A model generated the notes under the pieces. The model had not been told where the DNA came from. It did not search any database and saw nothing but the letters and a program-made list of their open reading frames with translations. A DNA stretch of 64,000 nt. Origin: an uncultured Bacteroidales bacterium. Lineage in GTDB: Bacteria > Bacteroidota > Bacteroidia > Bacteroidales > P3. The position numbers were made by a program, and so were the translations under genes. Shown here piece after piece: positions 1-8,368 of the stretch (positions are counted from its first letter, which is position 1; each line of letters starts with the position of its first letter). Where the stretch lies: NCBI GenBank assembly GCA_900314925.1, contig OMXC01000003.1, positions 81,552 through 145,551 on the forward strand. The letters are read 5' to 3'.

Positions 1-1
1 C

Positions 2-148
2 GAGAGTGTGGCTCTCGAGGACCGCGAGCGTGTGGCCATAGCACGCGCACTTGAGCGCCGTCACGGCAACCGCAAGCTTGCCGCTGCCGACCTCCATATA
101 TCTGAACGCACACTTTACCGCAAACTGAAAGAGTATAGCATCGAATGA
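2..148 (+). CDS. C-terminal end of an NtrC-family (sigma-54) response regulator, partial
   Basis: Only the last 48 codons are present; the rest lies left of the window. The peptide contains a Fis-type helix-turn-helix of the kind that ends NtrC-family regulators: a helix around RVAIARALERRHGNR, then LAAADLHISERTLYRKLKEY. By family this domain binds enhancer-like DNA upstream of sigma-54 promoters; the AAA+ and receiver domains would be upstream. The stop codon overlaps the aroA start (ATGA), so the two are probably co-transcribed. Assignment to a response regulator rather than another Fis-like protein is inference from the tail alone. Confidence 0.7.
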   Translation, partial: ESVALEDRERVAIARALERRHGNRKLAAADLHISERTLYRKLKEYSIE

Positions 149-1371
149 ACACCAACGATATACGTATCAACCTGCCAGCGTCGAAGAGCATGAGCAACCG
201 CTGGATGGTGATAAACTATATCACCGGCAGCCGTTTCCGTATAGGCAAGCCCTCCACGTCGGGCGACACACGCCTGCTGCGCCAGTTGCTTGCCCAGCTC
301 GACGAGGGCAAGTCCGACATATTCTATTGCAACAATGCGGGCTCTGTGGCACGTTTCCTGATGCCGTTGCTCGCCATCACCCCCGGACACCATATCCTGA
401 CCGGCGACCCACGCCTCTGCCAGCGCCCGATGGCCCCTATCATTGAGTCGTTGCGCCAGATGGGCCTGCGTGTAGAGTGTTCGGAGAAAGAAGGCTTCCT
501 GCCGGTACACATACAGGGCGGCATACCCACCAAGCGCACCGTGCAGGTTGACCCGTTGCTGAGCAGCCAGTTTGTCAGCGCCCTTCTGCTTGTGGCCCCC
601 GTCCTGCCCGAGGGTATCTCGCTGACCATGACCTCGCGACCCACGTCGCGTCCATACATAGAGATGACGGCAGACATATTGCGCCAGGCCGGCGTCAACG
701 TGCGCCGCTCCTCCAATGGCCGCACTTACTATGTTCAGCCTATGACCGCCAAGACCAAACCCACCGCCGTCGTCATCGAGCGCGACTGGTCGTCGGCGTC
801 ATACTTCTATACCATGGCACTCCTGCGGCCGGAACTGCGCATACGTCTGTTGGGCCTTCAGCTCGACTCATGCCAGGGCGACAGCGCCGCCGACGCTTTC
901 TTCCGTCAGCTGGGTGTATGCAGCACCGAGGTGCGTTCCCCTTACCGTGCCGCAGGCCGCAGCATCACGCTGCAGGGAGGCTTCGAGCGCGGCAAGACGG
1001 TACAGTTCAACTGCCTCGACTGCCCCGACCTTGTGCCCACCTTCGCCGTGGCCGCCGCCGCCGCGGGGGTGCGCGCCACCCTCAAGGGGGTGAGCAACAT
1101 AGCCCTCAAGGAGAGCGACCGCATGTACGCCATCACCACAGAACTTTGTCGCATGGGCGGCAAGGTGAACACCACAGCCGAGGAGATGGTCATCATACCC
1201 GCCACGCTGAAGCCCGTGGAGCCTGTCAAGACCTATGGCGACCACCGCATAGCGATGGCCTTTGCGCCACTCCGTCTCGTTTTCCCCGACTTGCAGATCG
1301 AGAACCCAGAGGTCGTCGACAAGTCGTTCCCCGAGTTCTGGGAGGAGTTCGACAAGGTGCTGAATGCCTAA
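145..1371 (+). CDS. aroA: 3-phosphoshikimate 1-carboxyvinyltransferase (EPSP synthase)
   Basis: 408 residues. By family it joins shikimate-3-phosphate and phosphoenolpyruvate in the cytoplasmic shikimate pathway to aromatic amino acids. Seen: the N-terminal substrate motif PASKSMSNR (residues 11-19), NNAGSVARFL near residue 63, ALKESDRM and the C-terminal GDHRIAMAFAPL. The motifs differ slightly from the textbook forms, as is usual for the shorter Bacteroidota enzyme. The ATG overlaps the stop of the preceding regulator gene by 4 bases, and the end overlaps miaA by 8 bases, so the three genes appear translationally coupled. No sign of truncation. Confidence 0.95.
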   Translation: MNTNDIRINLPASKSMSNRWMVINYITGSRFRIGKPSTSGDTRLLRQLLAQLDEGKSDIFYCNNAGSVARFLMPLLAITPGHHILTGDPRLCQRPMAPIIESLRQMGLRVECSEKEGFLPVHIQGGIPTKRTVQVDPLLSSQFVSALLLVAPVLPEGISLTMTSRPTSRPYIEMTADILRQAGVNVRRSSNGRTYYVQPMTAKTKPTAVVIERDWSSASYFYTMALLRPELRIRLLGLQLDSCQGDSAADAFFRQLGVCSTEVRSPYRAAGRSITLQGGFERGKTVQFNCLDCPDLVPTFAVAAAAAGVRATLKGVSNIALKESDRMYAITTELCRMGGKVNTTAEEMVIIPATLKPVEPVKTYGDHRIAMAFAPLRLVFPDLQIENPEVVDKSFPEFWEEFDKVLNA

Positions 1372-2191
1372 GAAACTCATCGTGGTGGCAGGCCCGACGG
1401 CTGTCGGCAAAACGGCCCATGCCGTCGCGTTGGCGCAACGTCTGGACACGGAGATCGTCTCCTGCGACTCGCGGCAGTTCTACCGTGAGCTGAGCATCGG
1501 CGTGGCACGCCCCACCGACGAGGAGCTCGCCGCCGTACATCACCATTTCATCGCCTGCCGCTCGGTCACCGAGCCGTACAACATCTATGACTATGAGCAT
1601 GACGCCATGGCCGTGGTTGCACGTCTGATGGAGACGCACGACACCGTAGTCGCCGTCGGCGGCAGCGGCCTGTATATAGACGCTTTGCGTGCCACGCCCG
1701 CCGTGTTGCCGTCGCCTACTGCCGAGCTGCGGTCCATGCTGCAGCAGATGCCCCTCGAGGAGAAGCGTGCACAGCTGCGGCTGCTCGACCCCGACTACTA
1801 CGCCCGCGTCGACCTCCGCAACCCCGTCAGGCTGCAGCGTGCCCTCGAGGTGTGCCTCACCGCCGGCCGCCCTTACAGCCAGGTGCTTGCCGACCAGCAG
1901 GCGGTCCCGCGCCCCTTCGCCATAGAGATGCAGGTGCTGTCGATGGAGCCTGCAGCCTTGCGCGAACGCATAGACCGCCGCGTGGACCGGATGATGGCTG
2001 ACGGCCTTCTCGACGAGGTGCGCCAGCTGCTCCCTTACCGCCACCTCAACACCCTCAACACCGTAGGCTACCGCGAGCTCTTCCCCGTGCTCGACGGCCA
2101 CGCTGCGGTCGACGAGGCCGTGGCGCAGATAAAGCTCAACACGTGGCATTACGCCCGCAAGCAGCTCACCTGGCTCAAACGTTACCAGTAG
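1364..2191 (+). CDS. miaA: tRNA dimethylallyltransferase
   Basis: 275 residues, slightly short for the family (about 300). By family it transfers a dimethylallyl group to N6 of A37 in tRNAs that read codons starting with U. Seen: the P-loop AGPTAVGKT at residues 9-17, the SCDSRQFYRELSIGVARPT segment that contacts tRNA and substrate, GGSGLYIDAL, and the C-terminal TVGYRELF ... WHYARKQLTWLKR. The start overlaps the end of aroA by 8 bases. Transcription probably stops at the strong hairpin at 2201-2225. Confidence 0.95.
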   Translation: MPKKLIVVAGPTAVGKTAHAVALAQRLDTEIVSCDSRQFYRELSIGVARPTDEELAAVHHHFIACRSVTEPYNIYDYEHDAMAVVARLMETHDTVVAVGGSGLYIDALRATPAVLPSPTAELRSMLQQMPLEEKRAQLRLLDPDYYARVDLRNPVRLQRALEVCLTAGRPYSQVLADQQAVPRPFAIEMQVLSMEPAALRERIDRRVDRMMADGLLDEVRQLLPYRHLNTLNTVGYRELFPVLDGHAAVDEAVAQIKLNTWHYARKQLTWLKRYQ

Positions 2192-2200
2192 AAAAACATA

Positions 2201-2225
2201 AGGTCCCGCCCACCGGGCGGGACCT
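2201..2225. terminator. Bidirectional hairpin terminator between convergent miaA and hbd
   Basis: Perfect 11-bp inverted repeat (AGGTCCCGCCC / GGGCGGGACCT) with a 3-nt loop. It sits between the ends of two convergent genes, with an A-rich stretch on the left and a T-rich stretch on the right, so it can serve both strands. Confidence 0.85.
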
Positions 2226-2254
2226 TGTCTCTTTTGTCTCAGCGTGGCTGGCAA

Positions 2255-3091
2255 TCAATATTTGTAGAAGCCTTCGCCGGTCTTGCGGCCGAGGAGGCCG
2301 GCACGCACCATCTTGCGGAGCAGGGGGTGGGGACGGTACTTCGGGTCGCCGAACTCTTTGTAGAGCACCTCCATGATGGCCAGGTTCACATCGTTGCCGA
2401 TGAGGTCGGCCAGGGCCAAGGGACCCATGGGGTGGTTGGCACCGAGCATCATGCACTTGTCGATGTCTTCGGCGCTGGCGATACCGTCGGCCAGGATGCC
2501 GACAGCCTCGTTGATCATCGGGATGAGGATGCGGTTGACCACAAAGCCGGGGGCTTCCTTCACCTCGACGGGCTGTTTGCCGATCTCGGTGGCGAGGTCG
2601 ATGACGCACTTGCAGACCTCGTCGCTGGTCAGCTGGCCGCGGATCACCTCCACGAGGGCCATGCGGTCGGCGGGGTTGAAGAAGTGCATGCCGATGAACT
2701 GGGCCGGACGCTTGGTGCAGGCGGCGATCTCGGTGATGCTCAGCGACGAGCTGTTGGTGGCGAAGATAGTCTCGGGCTTGCAGATGCCGTCGAGCTCGGT
2801 GAAGACGTCCTTCTTGAGCTGCATCTCCTCCACGGCGGCCTCGATGACGAGGTCGGCGTCGGCGAAGGTGGCGTAGTCGGTGGTGGTCTGGATGTTCTTG
2901 AGCAGGGCGTCGACAGCCTCCTGGGTCATCTTGCCTTTCTCAACGAGTTTGCCGTAGCCTTTGGCTATCGAGGCCATGGCCTTGTCGAGGCTGGCCTGCG
3001 TGCGGCTCTTCATGACGACGGGCATCTTGGCGGCGAAAGCTTTCACAATGCCTTTTGCCATGGTGCCGGTTCCAATAACACAGATTTTCAT
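2255..3091 (-). CDS. hbd: 3-hydroxybutyryl-CoA dehydrogenase
   Basis: 278 residues, the usual single-domain-pair length. By family it oxidises or reduces 3-hydroxyacyl-CoA with NAD(H). Seen: the N-terminal nucleotide loop [11 protein letters not shown] (residues 4-14; the usual form is GAGTMGxGI, so an Ala replaces a Gly), NSSSLSITE, the signature [10 protein letters not shown] around residue 139, and the C-terminal [11 protein letters not shown]. It lies downstream of the enoyl-CoA hydratase gene in the same direction, separated by a repeat tract, and is probably transcribed from the crt promoter. The pair suggests short-chain acyl-CoA metabolism; the thiolase and acyl-CoA dehydrogenase needed for a full butyrate route are not in the window. 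Confidence 0.92.
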   Translation of the reverse strand: MKICVIGTGTMAKGIVKAFAAKMPVVMKSRTQASLDKAMASIAKGYGKLVEKGKMTQEAVDALLKNIQTTTDYATFADADLVIEAAVEEMQLKKDVFTELDGICKPETIFATNSSSLSITEIAACTKRPAQFIGMHFFNPADRMALVEVIRGQLTSDEVCKCVIDLATEIGKQPVEVKEAPGFVVNRILIPMINEAVGILADGIASAEDIDKCMMLGANHPMGPLALADLIGNDVNLAIMEVLYKEFGDPKYRPHPLLRKMVRAGLLGRKTGEGFYKY

Positions 3092-3134
3092 GATTGATGA
3101 TTATTTGATTGTTAAACTTTTGTTTATATTAGCA

Positions 3135-3204
3135 GTCTACGTATCTACTTACCTACTGCCTACTTACCTACTTACCTACTTATCTACTTACCTACTGTCT
3201 ACTC
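3135..3204. repeat. Degenerate CTACTTAC-type tandem tract between crt and hbd
   Basis: About nine imperfect 8-nt units (CTACTTAC, CTACTGCC, CTACTTAT and so on) fill the spacer between two genes of one operon. It is one of about twenty such tracts in the window. Confidence 0.8.
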
Positions 3205-3205
3205 C

Positions 3206-3982
3206 CTATTTCCCCTGAAACTCGTACTTGCTCTTGTCGAGGAAGGCGCGCATGCCGCCCTTCTGGTCGGCGGTGGAGAAACACTCGCCGAAGGCGTGGT
3301 TCTCGCAGGCTATGGCCTCGTCGGCCGTCATGTCCCACTCGGCGTTGATGCACTCCTTGGCAGCGCGTACTGCCAGCGGGGCTTGGGCGGCAATCTGGGC
3401 GGCCATCTCCATGGCCTTGTCCATCAGCTCTGCCTGCGGCACCACGGCGTTGACCAGCCCTATGCGCAGCGCCTCGTCGGCGCGGATGGCCTTTCCGGTG
3501 TATATCAGCTGCTTGGCCATGCCCATGCCTATCAGGCGCGCCATGCGCACCGTGCCGCTGAAGCCGGGGATGATGCCGAGGCCCACCTCGGGCTGGCCGA
3601 ACTTGGCGTTGTCGGAGCAGATGCGTATGTCGCAGGCCATGGCCAGCTCGCAGCCACCGCCGAGGGCGAAGCCGTTGACGGCGGCGATGACGGGCACCGG
3701 CAGCGTCTCCAGCATGCGGAACACGCGGGCGCCGCGTTTGCCGAAAGCCTCGCCCTCGGCAGCGCTGAGACCGGCCATCTCGCTGATGTCGGCCCCGGCC
3801 ACGAAGCTCTTCTCGCCGTCGCCGGTGACGATGAGGCAGCGTAACCGCCCGCAGTCGAAGCTGCCCAGGTAGTCGCCAATCTCGTTAAGTATCTTGCTGT
3901 TGAGCGCATTGAGGCTCTTCGGAGCGCTGATGGTCATCACGGCCACGGCGCCACGCTCCTCTATCTTCAGGTGTTCGTACAT
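3206..3982 (-). CDS. crt: Enoyl-CoA hydratase/isomerase (crotonase family)
   Basis: 258 residues from ATG at 3982. By family it hydrates trans-2-enoyl-CoA. Seen: AGADISEM and GGGCELAMACD, which form the oxyanion hole, and FGQPEVGLGIIPGFSGT, whose Glu residues are the general acid/base in crotonases. I chose the ATG at 3982 because a textbook promoter ends just upstream (-7 box at 4007-4014); a longer frame opening with TTG at 4009 would start inside that -7 box. It is followed by hbd in the same direction, so the two probably form a crt-hbd operon. Crotonase-fold enzymes vary in substrate, so the exact acyl-CoA is uncertain. Confidence 0.88.
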   Translation of the reverse strand: MYEHLKIEERGAVAVMTISAPKSLNALNSKILNEIGDYLGSFDCGRLRCLIVTGDGEKSFVAGADISEMAGLSAAEGEAFGKRGARVFRMLETLPVPVIAAVNGFALGGGCELAMACDIRICSDNAKFGQPEVGLGIIPGFSGTVRMARLIGMGMAKQLIYTGKAIRADEALRIGLVNAVVPQAELMDKAMEMAAQIAAQAPLAVRAAKECINAEWDMTADEAIACENHAFGECFSTADQKGGMRAFLDKSKYEFQGK

Positions 3983-4006
3983 ATATAACTTGTTTATTTG
4001 AGGCTG

Positions 4007-4038
4007 CAAAATTACAAAATAATACTGATATGGCCAAA
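4007..4038 (-). promoter_or_regulatory. Promoter of crt-hbd
   Basis: On the minus strand, TTTG (-33, 4035-4038) is followed after exactly 20 nt by TAATTTTG (-7, 4007-4014) and then CAG. This matches the Bacteroidota sigma-70 type consensus TTTG-N19-21-TAnnTTTG. The leader would be about 20 nt. Confidence 0.8.
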
Positions 4039-4046
4039 TGTTTTTT

Positions 4047-5486
4047 TTATTCTCGTAGCTTCAGGCCGAGGTCGGCGCCGAGGCTGAGCATCATCTGCCA
4101 GGCGGCGTCGCGCTCGTTGGGGATGCTGCCGTCGAGGATGGCGTCCTTGATGGCGTCCTTGATGGTGCCTATCTCGCGGCAGGGGCCGATGCCGAAGGTG
4201 CGCATGATGTCCTCGCCCGAGACCGGCGGCTGGAAGTTGCGTATGCGGTCGCGCTCTTCGAGCTCCACGAGTTTGCGCTTCACCAGCTCGAAGTTTTCGC
4301 GGTGGCGGCGCTGCTTGTCGAGGTTGCGCGTGGTGATGTCGGCGTGGCAGAGGAGCATGAGGTCGTCGATGTCGTCGCCGGCCTCGAAGAGCAGGCGACG
4401 CACGGCGGAGTCGGTGACGATGTCTTCGGCGAGGATGATGGGGCGCATGTGGAGCATGACGAGTTTCTCCACGTAGCGCATCTCTTCGCCCAGGGGCAGG
4501 CGCAGGCGCTTGAAGAGGCGCTTGACCATGTGCGCTCCGCGTGCTTCGTGGCCGTGGAATGTCCAGCCCTGTCGGGCGTCGTAGCGTTTGACGCCGGGTT
4601 TGCCCATGTCGTGCAGCAGGGCGGCCCAGCGGAGCCACAGGTTGTCGCTCTCTGCGGCCACGTTGTCGAGCACCTGCATGGTGTGGAAGAAGATGTCTTT
4701 GTGGCCTTTGCCGTCGACGGTCTCCACGCCTTGCAGGGCGCTGATTTCGGGCATGATGAGCTGCATGAGGCCGCTTTTCTGCATGAGTTTGAGGCCCAGC
4801 GAGGGGTTGCGCGAGGCCATGATCTTGTTGAGCTCGGTGGTGATGCGCTCGGCGCTGACTATCTCTATGCGCTTGGCGTTGCGGCCTATGGCTTCGAAGG
4901 TGTCGTCGGCGATGCGGAAGCCGAGCTGCGAGGCGAAGCGTACGGCGCGCATCATGCGGAGCGGGTCGTCGCTGAAGGTGATGTCGGGGTCGAGGGGCGT
5001 GCGGAGGATGCCTGCGTCGAGGTCGCGGATGCCGCCGAAGGGGTCTATGAGCTCGCCGAGCCTGTCGTCGTTGAGGCATACGGCGAGGGCGTTGACGGTG
5101 AAGTCGCGGCGTCGCTGGTCGTCCTCGAGGGTGCCGTTCTCCACGACGGGCTTGCGGCTGTCGCGGCTGTAGCTCTCGCGCCGGGCGCCGACGAATTCCA
5201 GCTCGTACTCGCGGCCGTCGACGGTGTATTTGAAGCTTGCGGTGCCGAAGTTCTTGAACACGGCCACATGGCTGCCGCCGAGGGCCGCCGAAGCGGCGTG
5301 GGCGAGCTGGATGCCTATGTGCACTTCGCCGCCCTCCTGCCGTCCCACGCAGACGATGTCGATGTCGGTGCACGGGCGCTGTAGCAGGTGGTCGCGCACG
5401 ACGCCGCCGACGGCGTAGGCGTCGATGCCGAGGCGGTCGGCTTCGTGGCCGATGGCGCGGTAGAGGTCAAGACCGAGGTCTATCAT
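4047..5486 (-). CDS. cca: CCA tRNA nucleotidyltransferase / poly(A) polymerase family with HD domain
   Basis: 479 residues. By family it adds or repairs the 3'-CCA end of tRNAs. Seen: the nucleotidyltransferase motif GGVVRDHLLQ followed by CTDIDIVCVG (the two Asp residues bind metal), the template segment RRDFTVNALAV, RMMRAVRFASQLGF, and a C-terminal HD phosphohydrolase domain with LLHDMGK near residue 292. The architecture of NT head, neck, HD tail is complete. It lies 33 bases downstream of the MORN lipoprotein gene in the same direction. CCA-adding and poly(A) enzymes are hard to tell apart by sequence; CCA-adding is the more likely role because no other candidate is seen here. Confidence 0.9.
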   Translation of the reverse strand: MIDLGLDLYRAIGHEADRLGIDAYAVGGVVRDHLLQRPCTDIDIVCVGRQEGGEVHIGIQLAHAASAALGGSHVAVFKNFGTASFKYTVDGREYELEFVGARRESYSRDSRKPVVENGTLEDDQRRRDFTVNALAVCLNDDRLGELIDPFGGIRDLDAGILRTPLDPDITFSDDPLRMMRAVRFASQLGFRIADDTFEAIGRNAKRIEIVSAERITTELNKIMASRNPSLGLKLMQKSGLMQLIMPEISALQGVETVDGKGHKDIFFHTMQVLDNVAAESDNLWLRWAALLHDMGKPGVKRYDARQGWTFHGHEARGAHMVKRLFKRLRLPLGEEMRYVEKLVMLHMRPIILAEDIVTDSAVRRLLFEAGDDIDDLMLLCHADITTRNLDKQRRHRENFELVKRKLVELEERDRIRNFQPPVSGEDIMRTFGIGPCREIGTIKDAIKDAILDGSIPNERDAAWQMMLSLGADLGLKLRE

Positions 5487-5519
5487 TGTCTATTGTTGAG
5501 AGGTGGTTGTCGGAGGGGG

Positions 5520-6053
5520 TTAGTATTCCTGAGTGGTGACGAGCTGGCCCGTCTCGTCGTATATCTCCCATTTGCCGGTGCGCACGCCTTCGTGGTAGCT
5601 GCCTATGTAGTAGGGGACGCCGTTTTCGCGGAAGACGCGGTAGGGGCCCTCCTCGAGGCCGCCGACGAAGGTGGCTTCGGTCTGTATGTTGCCGTTGGCG
5701 TGGTAGAACACCCAGCGCCCTTCGCGCTTGCCGCCGACGATGTCGCCCTCGCTGCGCAGCTGCATGGTGCTGTAGTACTGGCGCCAATGCTCCACGCTGC
5801 CGCAGTAGTAGACGATGGTCATCGGGTGGCCGTCGGGGCTTACCTCGGTGACGCGCATGGAGTCGTAGTTGGGGACTATCTCGCGGCCGTCGGGGCCTGT
5901 GAGGTGCCACTCGCCGGTGCGCTCGTTGAAGGTGGCGGTGACGCTCCCGTCGGCAGCGGCGTAGGTCTGGGTCTTGCTGCCGCAAGAGGCGAAGGCGAGC
6001 AGCATGGCGGCGGCTGCGATGAGGTGGGAGGTCCGTAAGGTTCTGTTTTTCAT
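5520..6053 (-). CDS. Lipoprotein with MORN-type repeats
   Basis: 177 residues. The N-terminus is a lipoprotein signal (hydrophobic stretch then LLAFASC, Cys at about residue 24). The C-terminal half holds repeated Gly/aromatic units such as GKREGRWVFYHANGNIQ, GLEEGPYRVFRENGVP and GVRTGKWEIYDETGQL, which resemble the MORN_2 antitoxin-like repeat. Function unknown; proteins of this type are common exported lipoproteins in Bacteroidota. It lies between dprA and cca in the same direction with short spacers. Confidence 0.75.
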   Translation of the reverse strand: MKNRTLRTSHLIAAAAMLLAFASCGSKTQTYAAADGSVTATFNERTGEWHLTGPDGREIVPNYDSMRVTEVSPDGHPMTIVYYCGSVEHWRQYYSTMQLRSEGDIVGGKREGRWVFYHANGNIQTEATFVGGLEEGPYRVFRENGVPYYIGSYHEGVRTGKWEIYDETGQLVTTQEY

Positions 6054-6089
6054 GGTTTCTTATGTGTATAATGTTCTTGTTCGTGGTTG

Positions 6090-7211
6090 TTATGCGTTGG
6101 CGGCCTGGTAGAGGTGGCCAGGCAGCACGTGCACCGCCTTGGCCATCTCGAGGTTGAACATGAGCGAGGCCGCCTTGGGCATAGGCAGACCGCTGAGGTT
6201 CACTATCTCGTCGAGCGTCATGCTGCCGTTCTTGCGTATCAGCTCCCAGAGCTTCTGCTCGGCCGGCGGCAGGGTGGGGAAGAGCGAGGTCTGTGTGTCG
6301 GCTTTTGCCGTTGCCGCCGTGGGCCATCCGAGCTGGTAGGCGATGTCGGCAGCGCCGCGTGCCAAGAGGGCCTTGTTGGTGGCTATCAGGTTGTTGGTGC
6401 CGCGGCTGTAGGTGTCGCCCAGCCGTCCCGGCACGGCAAAGACGTCGCGCTGGTAGCCTGTGGCCATGGTGGCGGTGATGAGCGCTCCGCCGTGCTCTGA
6501 GGCTTCCACCACGAGGGTGGCGTCGCTCATGGCGGCTATGATGCGGTTGCGTGCGGGGAAGTGGCGCGGGTTGATGGCGGTGCCCATGGGGTACTCTGTC
6601 AGCAGGGTGCCGCCGCTGTGGACTATGCGTTCGGCCAGGCCGCGGTTCTCGACGGGATAGATGCGGTCGAGGCCGTGACCCAGTACCGCCACCGTCGGCA
6701 GGCCGTTGTCGAGCGAGGCTTTGTGGGCCATAGTGTCGATGCCGTAGGCCAGCCCGCTGACGACCAGCGGCTTGTCGTCCTCCTGCTGGGCGGCCATCTC
6801 TCTCACGAAGCGCTCCGTCGTGTCGCGTCCGTAGGGAGTGGCCTTGCGGGTGCCCACCACCGCGAGGGCGCGGCTGGCGTTGAGGTCGGCGTCGCCGAGG
6901 GCGTAGAGCAGCACGGGGGTGTCGGCGCACTCTTCGCGGTTGAGGCGTTGCGGGAAGCCGTCGTCGGTGAAGAAGAGCACCTTGATGCGCTTCGCTTCGG
7001 CGTTGCGCAACTCTTCTTCGGCCTGCGGGAAGGCTGTCTTGTTCAGCAGGTTTTCTACGATGGAGCGGTGGCTGCCGAAGGCCAGGCGCAGCTCCGAGGC
7101 CGGCAGGGAGAATATGTCCTCGCCCGGGTATGCGTCGAGCAGTTTGCGTATGGCCGTAGGGCCGAGGCCATCGGTCATTGCCAGAGCCACTTGTGACAGT
7201 TTGTCCATCAT
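6090..7211 (-). CDS. dprA: DNA processing protein DprA (SMF family)
   Basis: 373 residues from the ATG at 7211. By family it binds incoming single-stranded DNA during transformation and loads RecA. Seen: an N-terminal SAM-like/HhH region (DGLGPTAIRKLLDAYPG), the Rossmann-like core with LAVVGTRKATPYGRDTTERFV, VSGLAYGIDTMAHKASL, VAVLGHGLDRIYP and FPARNRIIAAMSDATLVVEA, then a C-terminal winged helix (MTLDEIVNLSGLPMPKAASLMFNLEM). The open frame runs further upstream but that part is the out-of-frame shadow of the nudix gene. The start ATG overlaps the nudix stop. Presence of dprA does not by itself prove competence. Confidence 0.92.
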   Translation of the reverse strand: MMDKLSQVALAMTDGLGPTAIRKLLDAYPGEDIFSLPASELRLAFGSHRSIVENLLNKTAFPQAEEELRNAEAKRIKVLFFTDDGFPQRLNREECADTPVLLYALGDADLNASRALAVVGTRKATPYGRDTTERFVREMAAQQEDDKPLVVSGLAYGIDTMAHKASLDNGLPTVAVLGHGLDRIYPVENRGLAERIVHSGGTLLTEYPMGTAINPRHFPARNRIIAAMSDATLVVEASEHGGALITATMATGYQRDVFAVPGRLGDTYSRGTNNLIATNKALLARGAADIAYQLGWPTAATAKADTQTSLFPTLPPAEQKLWELIRKNGSMTLDEIVNLSGLPMPKAASLMFNLEMAKAVHVLPGHLYQAANA

Positions 7212-7693
7212 CTTTTCGCTTTTGTCTGACGTGAGAGTGTGCGGAGTGTGCCGTAGCTTCCTTCGAGGCGGCGGTGCCACTCGTCGGGCGTCACCCACTC
7301 CACGCCGGTGATGCCCTCTTCTTCCTGCGGCTTGCCAACGGCTGAACCGTCGGCCACACTCATCGGGAACCACGACGTCTGCTTCAGGTGCCATCCGCCG
7401 TAGAGGTTAAAGATGTGGTAGGTCTTTATAGTGGTCAATGGCCAGTGCCCAGTGGTCGCTCTCACCCCCGTCTCTTCCTCCACTTCGCGGAGGGCGCCCT
7501 GCAGGAGGGTCTCGCCGGCCTCCACTTTGCCTTTCGGCAGGTCCCAGCGGCCGTTGCGAAGTATGAGGAGCATCATGCCGTCGTCGCGTGTCACCATGCC
7601 GCCTGCGGCGCGAACCCAGCGCATGCGGCGTTTGAGGAGGCGCAGCAGCCACAGGGGTATGTCCCAGGTGTGGTATTTGTAGCTCAGTTTCAT
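7208..7693 (-). CDS. NUDIX hydrolase
   Basis: 161 residues. The complete Nudix box is visible: GKVEAGETL, seven residues, then REVEEETGV (pattern GX5EX7REUXEEXGU), preceded by the strand NGRWDLPKG. By family it cleaves a nucleoside diphosphate linked to another group; the substrate cannot be read from sequence. A basic patch (RLLKRRMRWVRAAGG) precedes the domain. The ATG overlaps the stop of the upstream lipoprotein gene and the stop overlaps the dprA start, so the three genes are tightly coupled. The stretch near residue 84 (TTGHWPLTTI), coded around 7430-7465, has the GGCCAGTG-like wording of the repeat tracts in this window and may be a loop insertion. Confidence 0.88.
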   Translation of the reverse strand: MKLSYKYHTWDIPLWLLRLLKRRMRWVRAAGGMVTRDDGMMLLILRNGRWDLPKGKVEAGETLLQGALREVEEETGVRATTGHWPLTTIKTYHIFNLYGGWHLKQTSWFPMSVADGSAVGKPQEEEGITGVEWVTPDEWHRRLEGSYGTLRTLSRQTKAKR

Positions 7694-8166
7694 TGCAGTT
7701 CGTACTTGAGGGTCTCCCGTCCTTTCTGGTAGAGGGTCATCGTGTAGGCGTCGAGCATCAGGGCGTCGGCCTTCTCGAAGAGGGCCATGTAGCGGGCTTC
7801 GGCGTTCATCTCGGCCTCCGGGCATCGTGTGTCGCCATACCCTATGCCGCTGAGCGTCAGCGTGTACCTGTCGCCTTTGGGCTGCTGTGCTTCGAGGCGC
7901 AGGGTGTAGTTGCCGTAGTAGTTGTTGCACGCCGTGCGGCCGCTGACGGTCTTGGCTTCGGGGTTGAACACAAGGGTTACCGGCTCGGCTTGGCGGTTCA
8001 CCGCTTTGCCGCGTATGGCCACGAGCTGCCACACCTGCCCCTTCTGCGGCTCCAGCGGAGGTGTCTGGCGGTTGACGGCAGAGGGTTGCCGGCTGCCGCC
8101 GCAGGCGGTAAGCAGCAGACACGCAACCAGCGCGATACGTGTTATGACAGATGCCCTCATATCCAT
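7690..8166 (-). CDS. META/HslJ-like domain lipoprotein
   Basis: About 158 residues. A lipobox (LLLTAC, Cys near residue 21) follows a short basic N-terminus. The remainder has the pattern of META/HslJ domains: WQLVAIRGKAV, then VSGRTACNNYYGNY, GIGYGDTRCPEAEMNAEARYMALFEKAD. HslJ-type proteins are envelope proteins of unclear role. ATG codons at 8166 and 8160 are both plausible starts; a longer frame would need TTG. The stop overlaps the nudix start by 4 bases. Confidence 0.75.
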   Translation of the reverse strand: MDMRASVITRIALVACLLLTACGGSRQPSAVNRQTPPLEPQKGQVWQLVAIRGKAVNRQAEPVTLVFNPEAKTVSGRTACNNYYGNYTLRLEAQQPKGDRYTLTLSGIGYGDTRCPEAEMNAEARYMALFEKADALMLDAYTMTLYQKGRETLKYELQ

Positions 8167-8240
8167 AAACAATAATTATACAACGCTGTTTTGTTAATTA
8201 TATTGTATATGGGGAGCGATTTCGTGTCTTTCTTTTTAGA

Positions 8241-8368
8241 AACGGCGAATTATGCGAATTAAACGAAGCTACGCAGGTCAGACGTGCTGCGTCAGCTTTC
8301 GGGTAATTCGCAGATAATCTGTGAGATAATGGCTGCGTAGCTTCGTATAATTCGTTTAATTCGCCGTT
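8241..8368. repeat. Long imperfect inverted repeat (about 36-bp arms) overlapping the 3' end of the DUF6266-like gene
   Basis: The left arm (8241-8276, beginning AACGGCGAATTATGCGAATT) matches the reverse complement of the right arm (8331-8368) with only a few mismatches; both end inward in GCTACGCAG. The ~54-nt middle holds GCGTCAGC (8289-8296). The right arm supplies the last codons and stop of the DUF6266-like gene. It could be a terminator, a MITE-like element or a relative of the other repeats here. Confidence 0.8.

Noticed and set aside
2255..3982. Butyrate-synthesis operon
   Set aside because: Only hbd and crt are present. Thiolase, butyryl-CoA dehydrogenase and a terminal enzyme are absent from the window, so the pathway is not claimed.
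4012..5373. 453-codon Arg/His-rich frame on the minus strand, overlapping cca in another frame
   Set aside because: Composition is the frame shadow of cca; no start context or family pattern.
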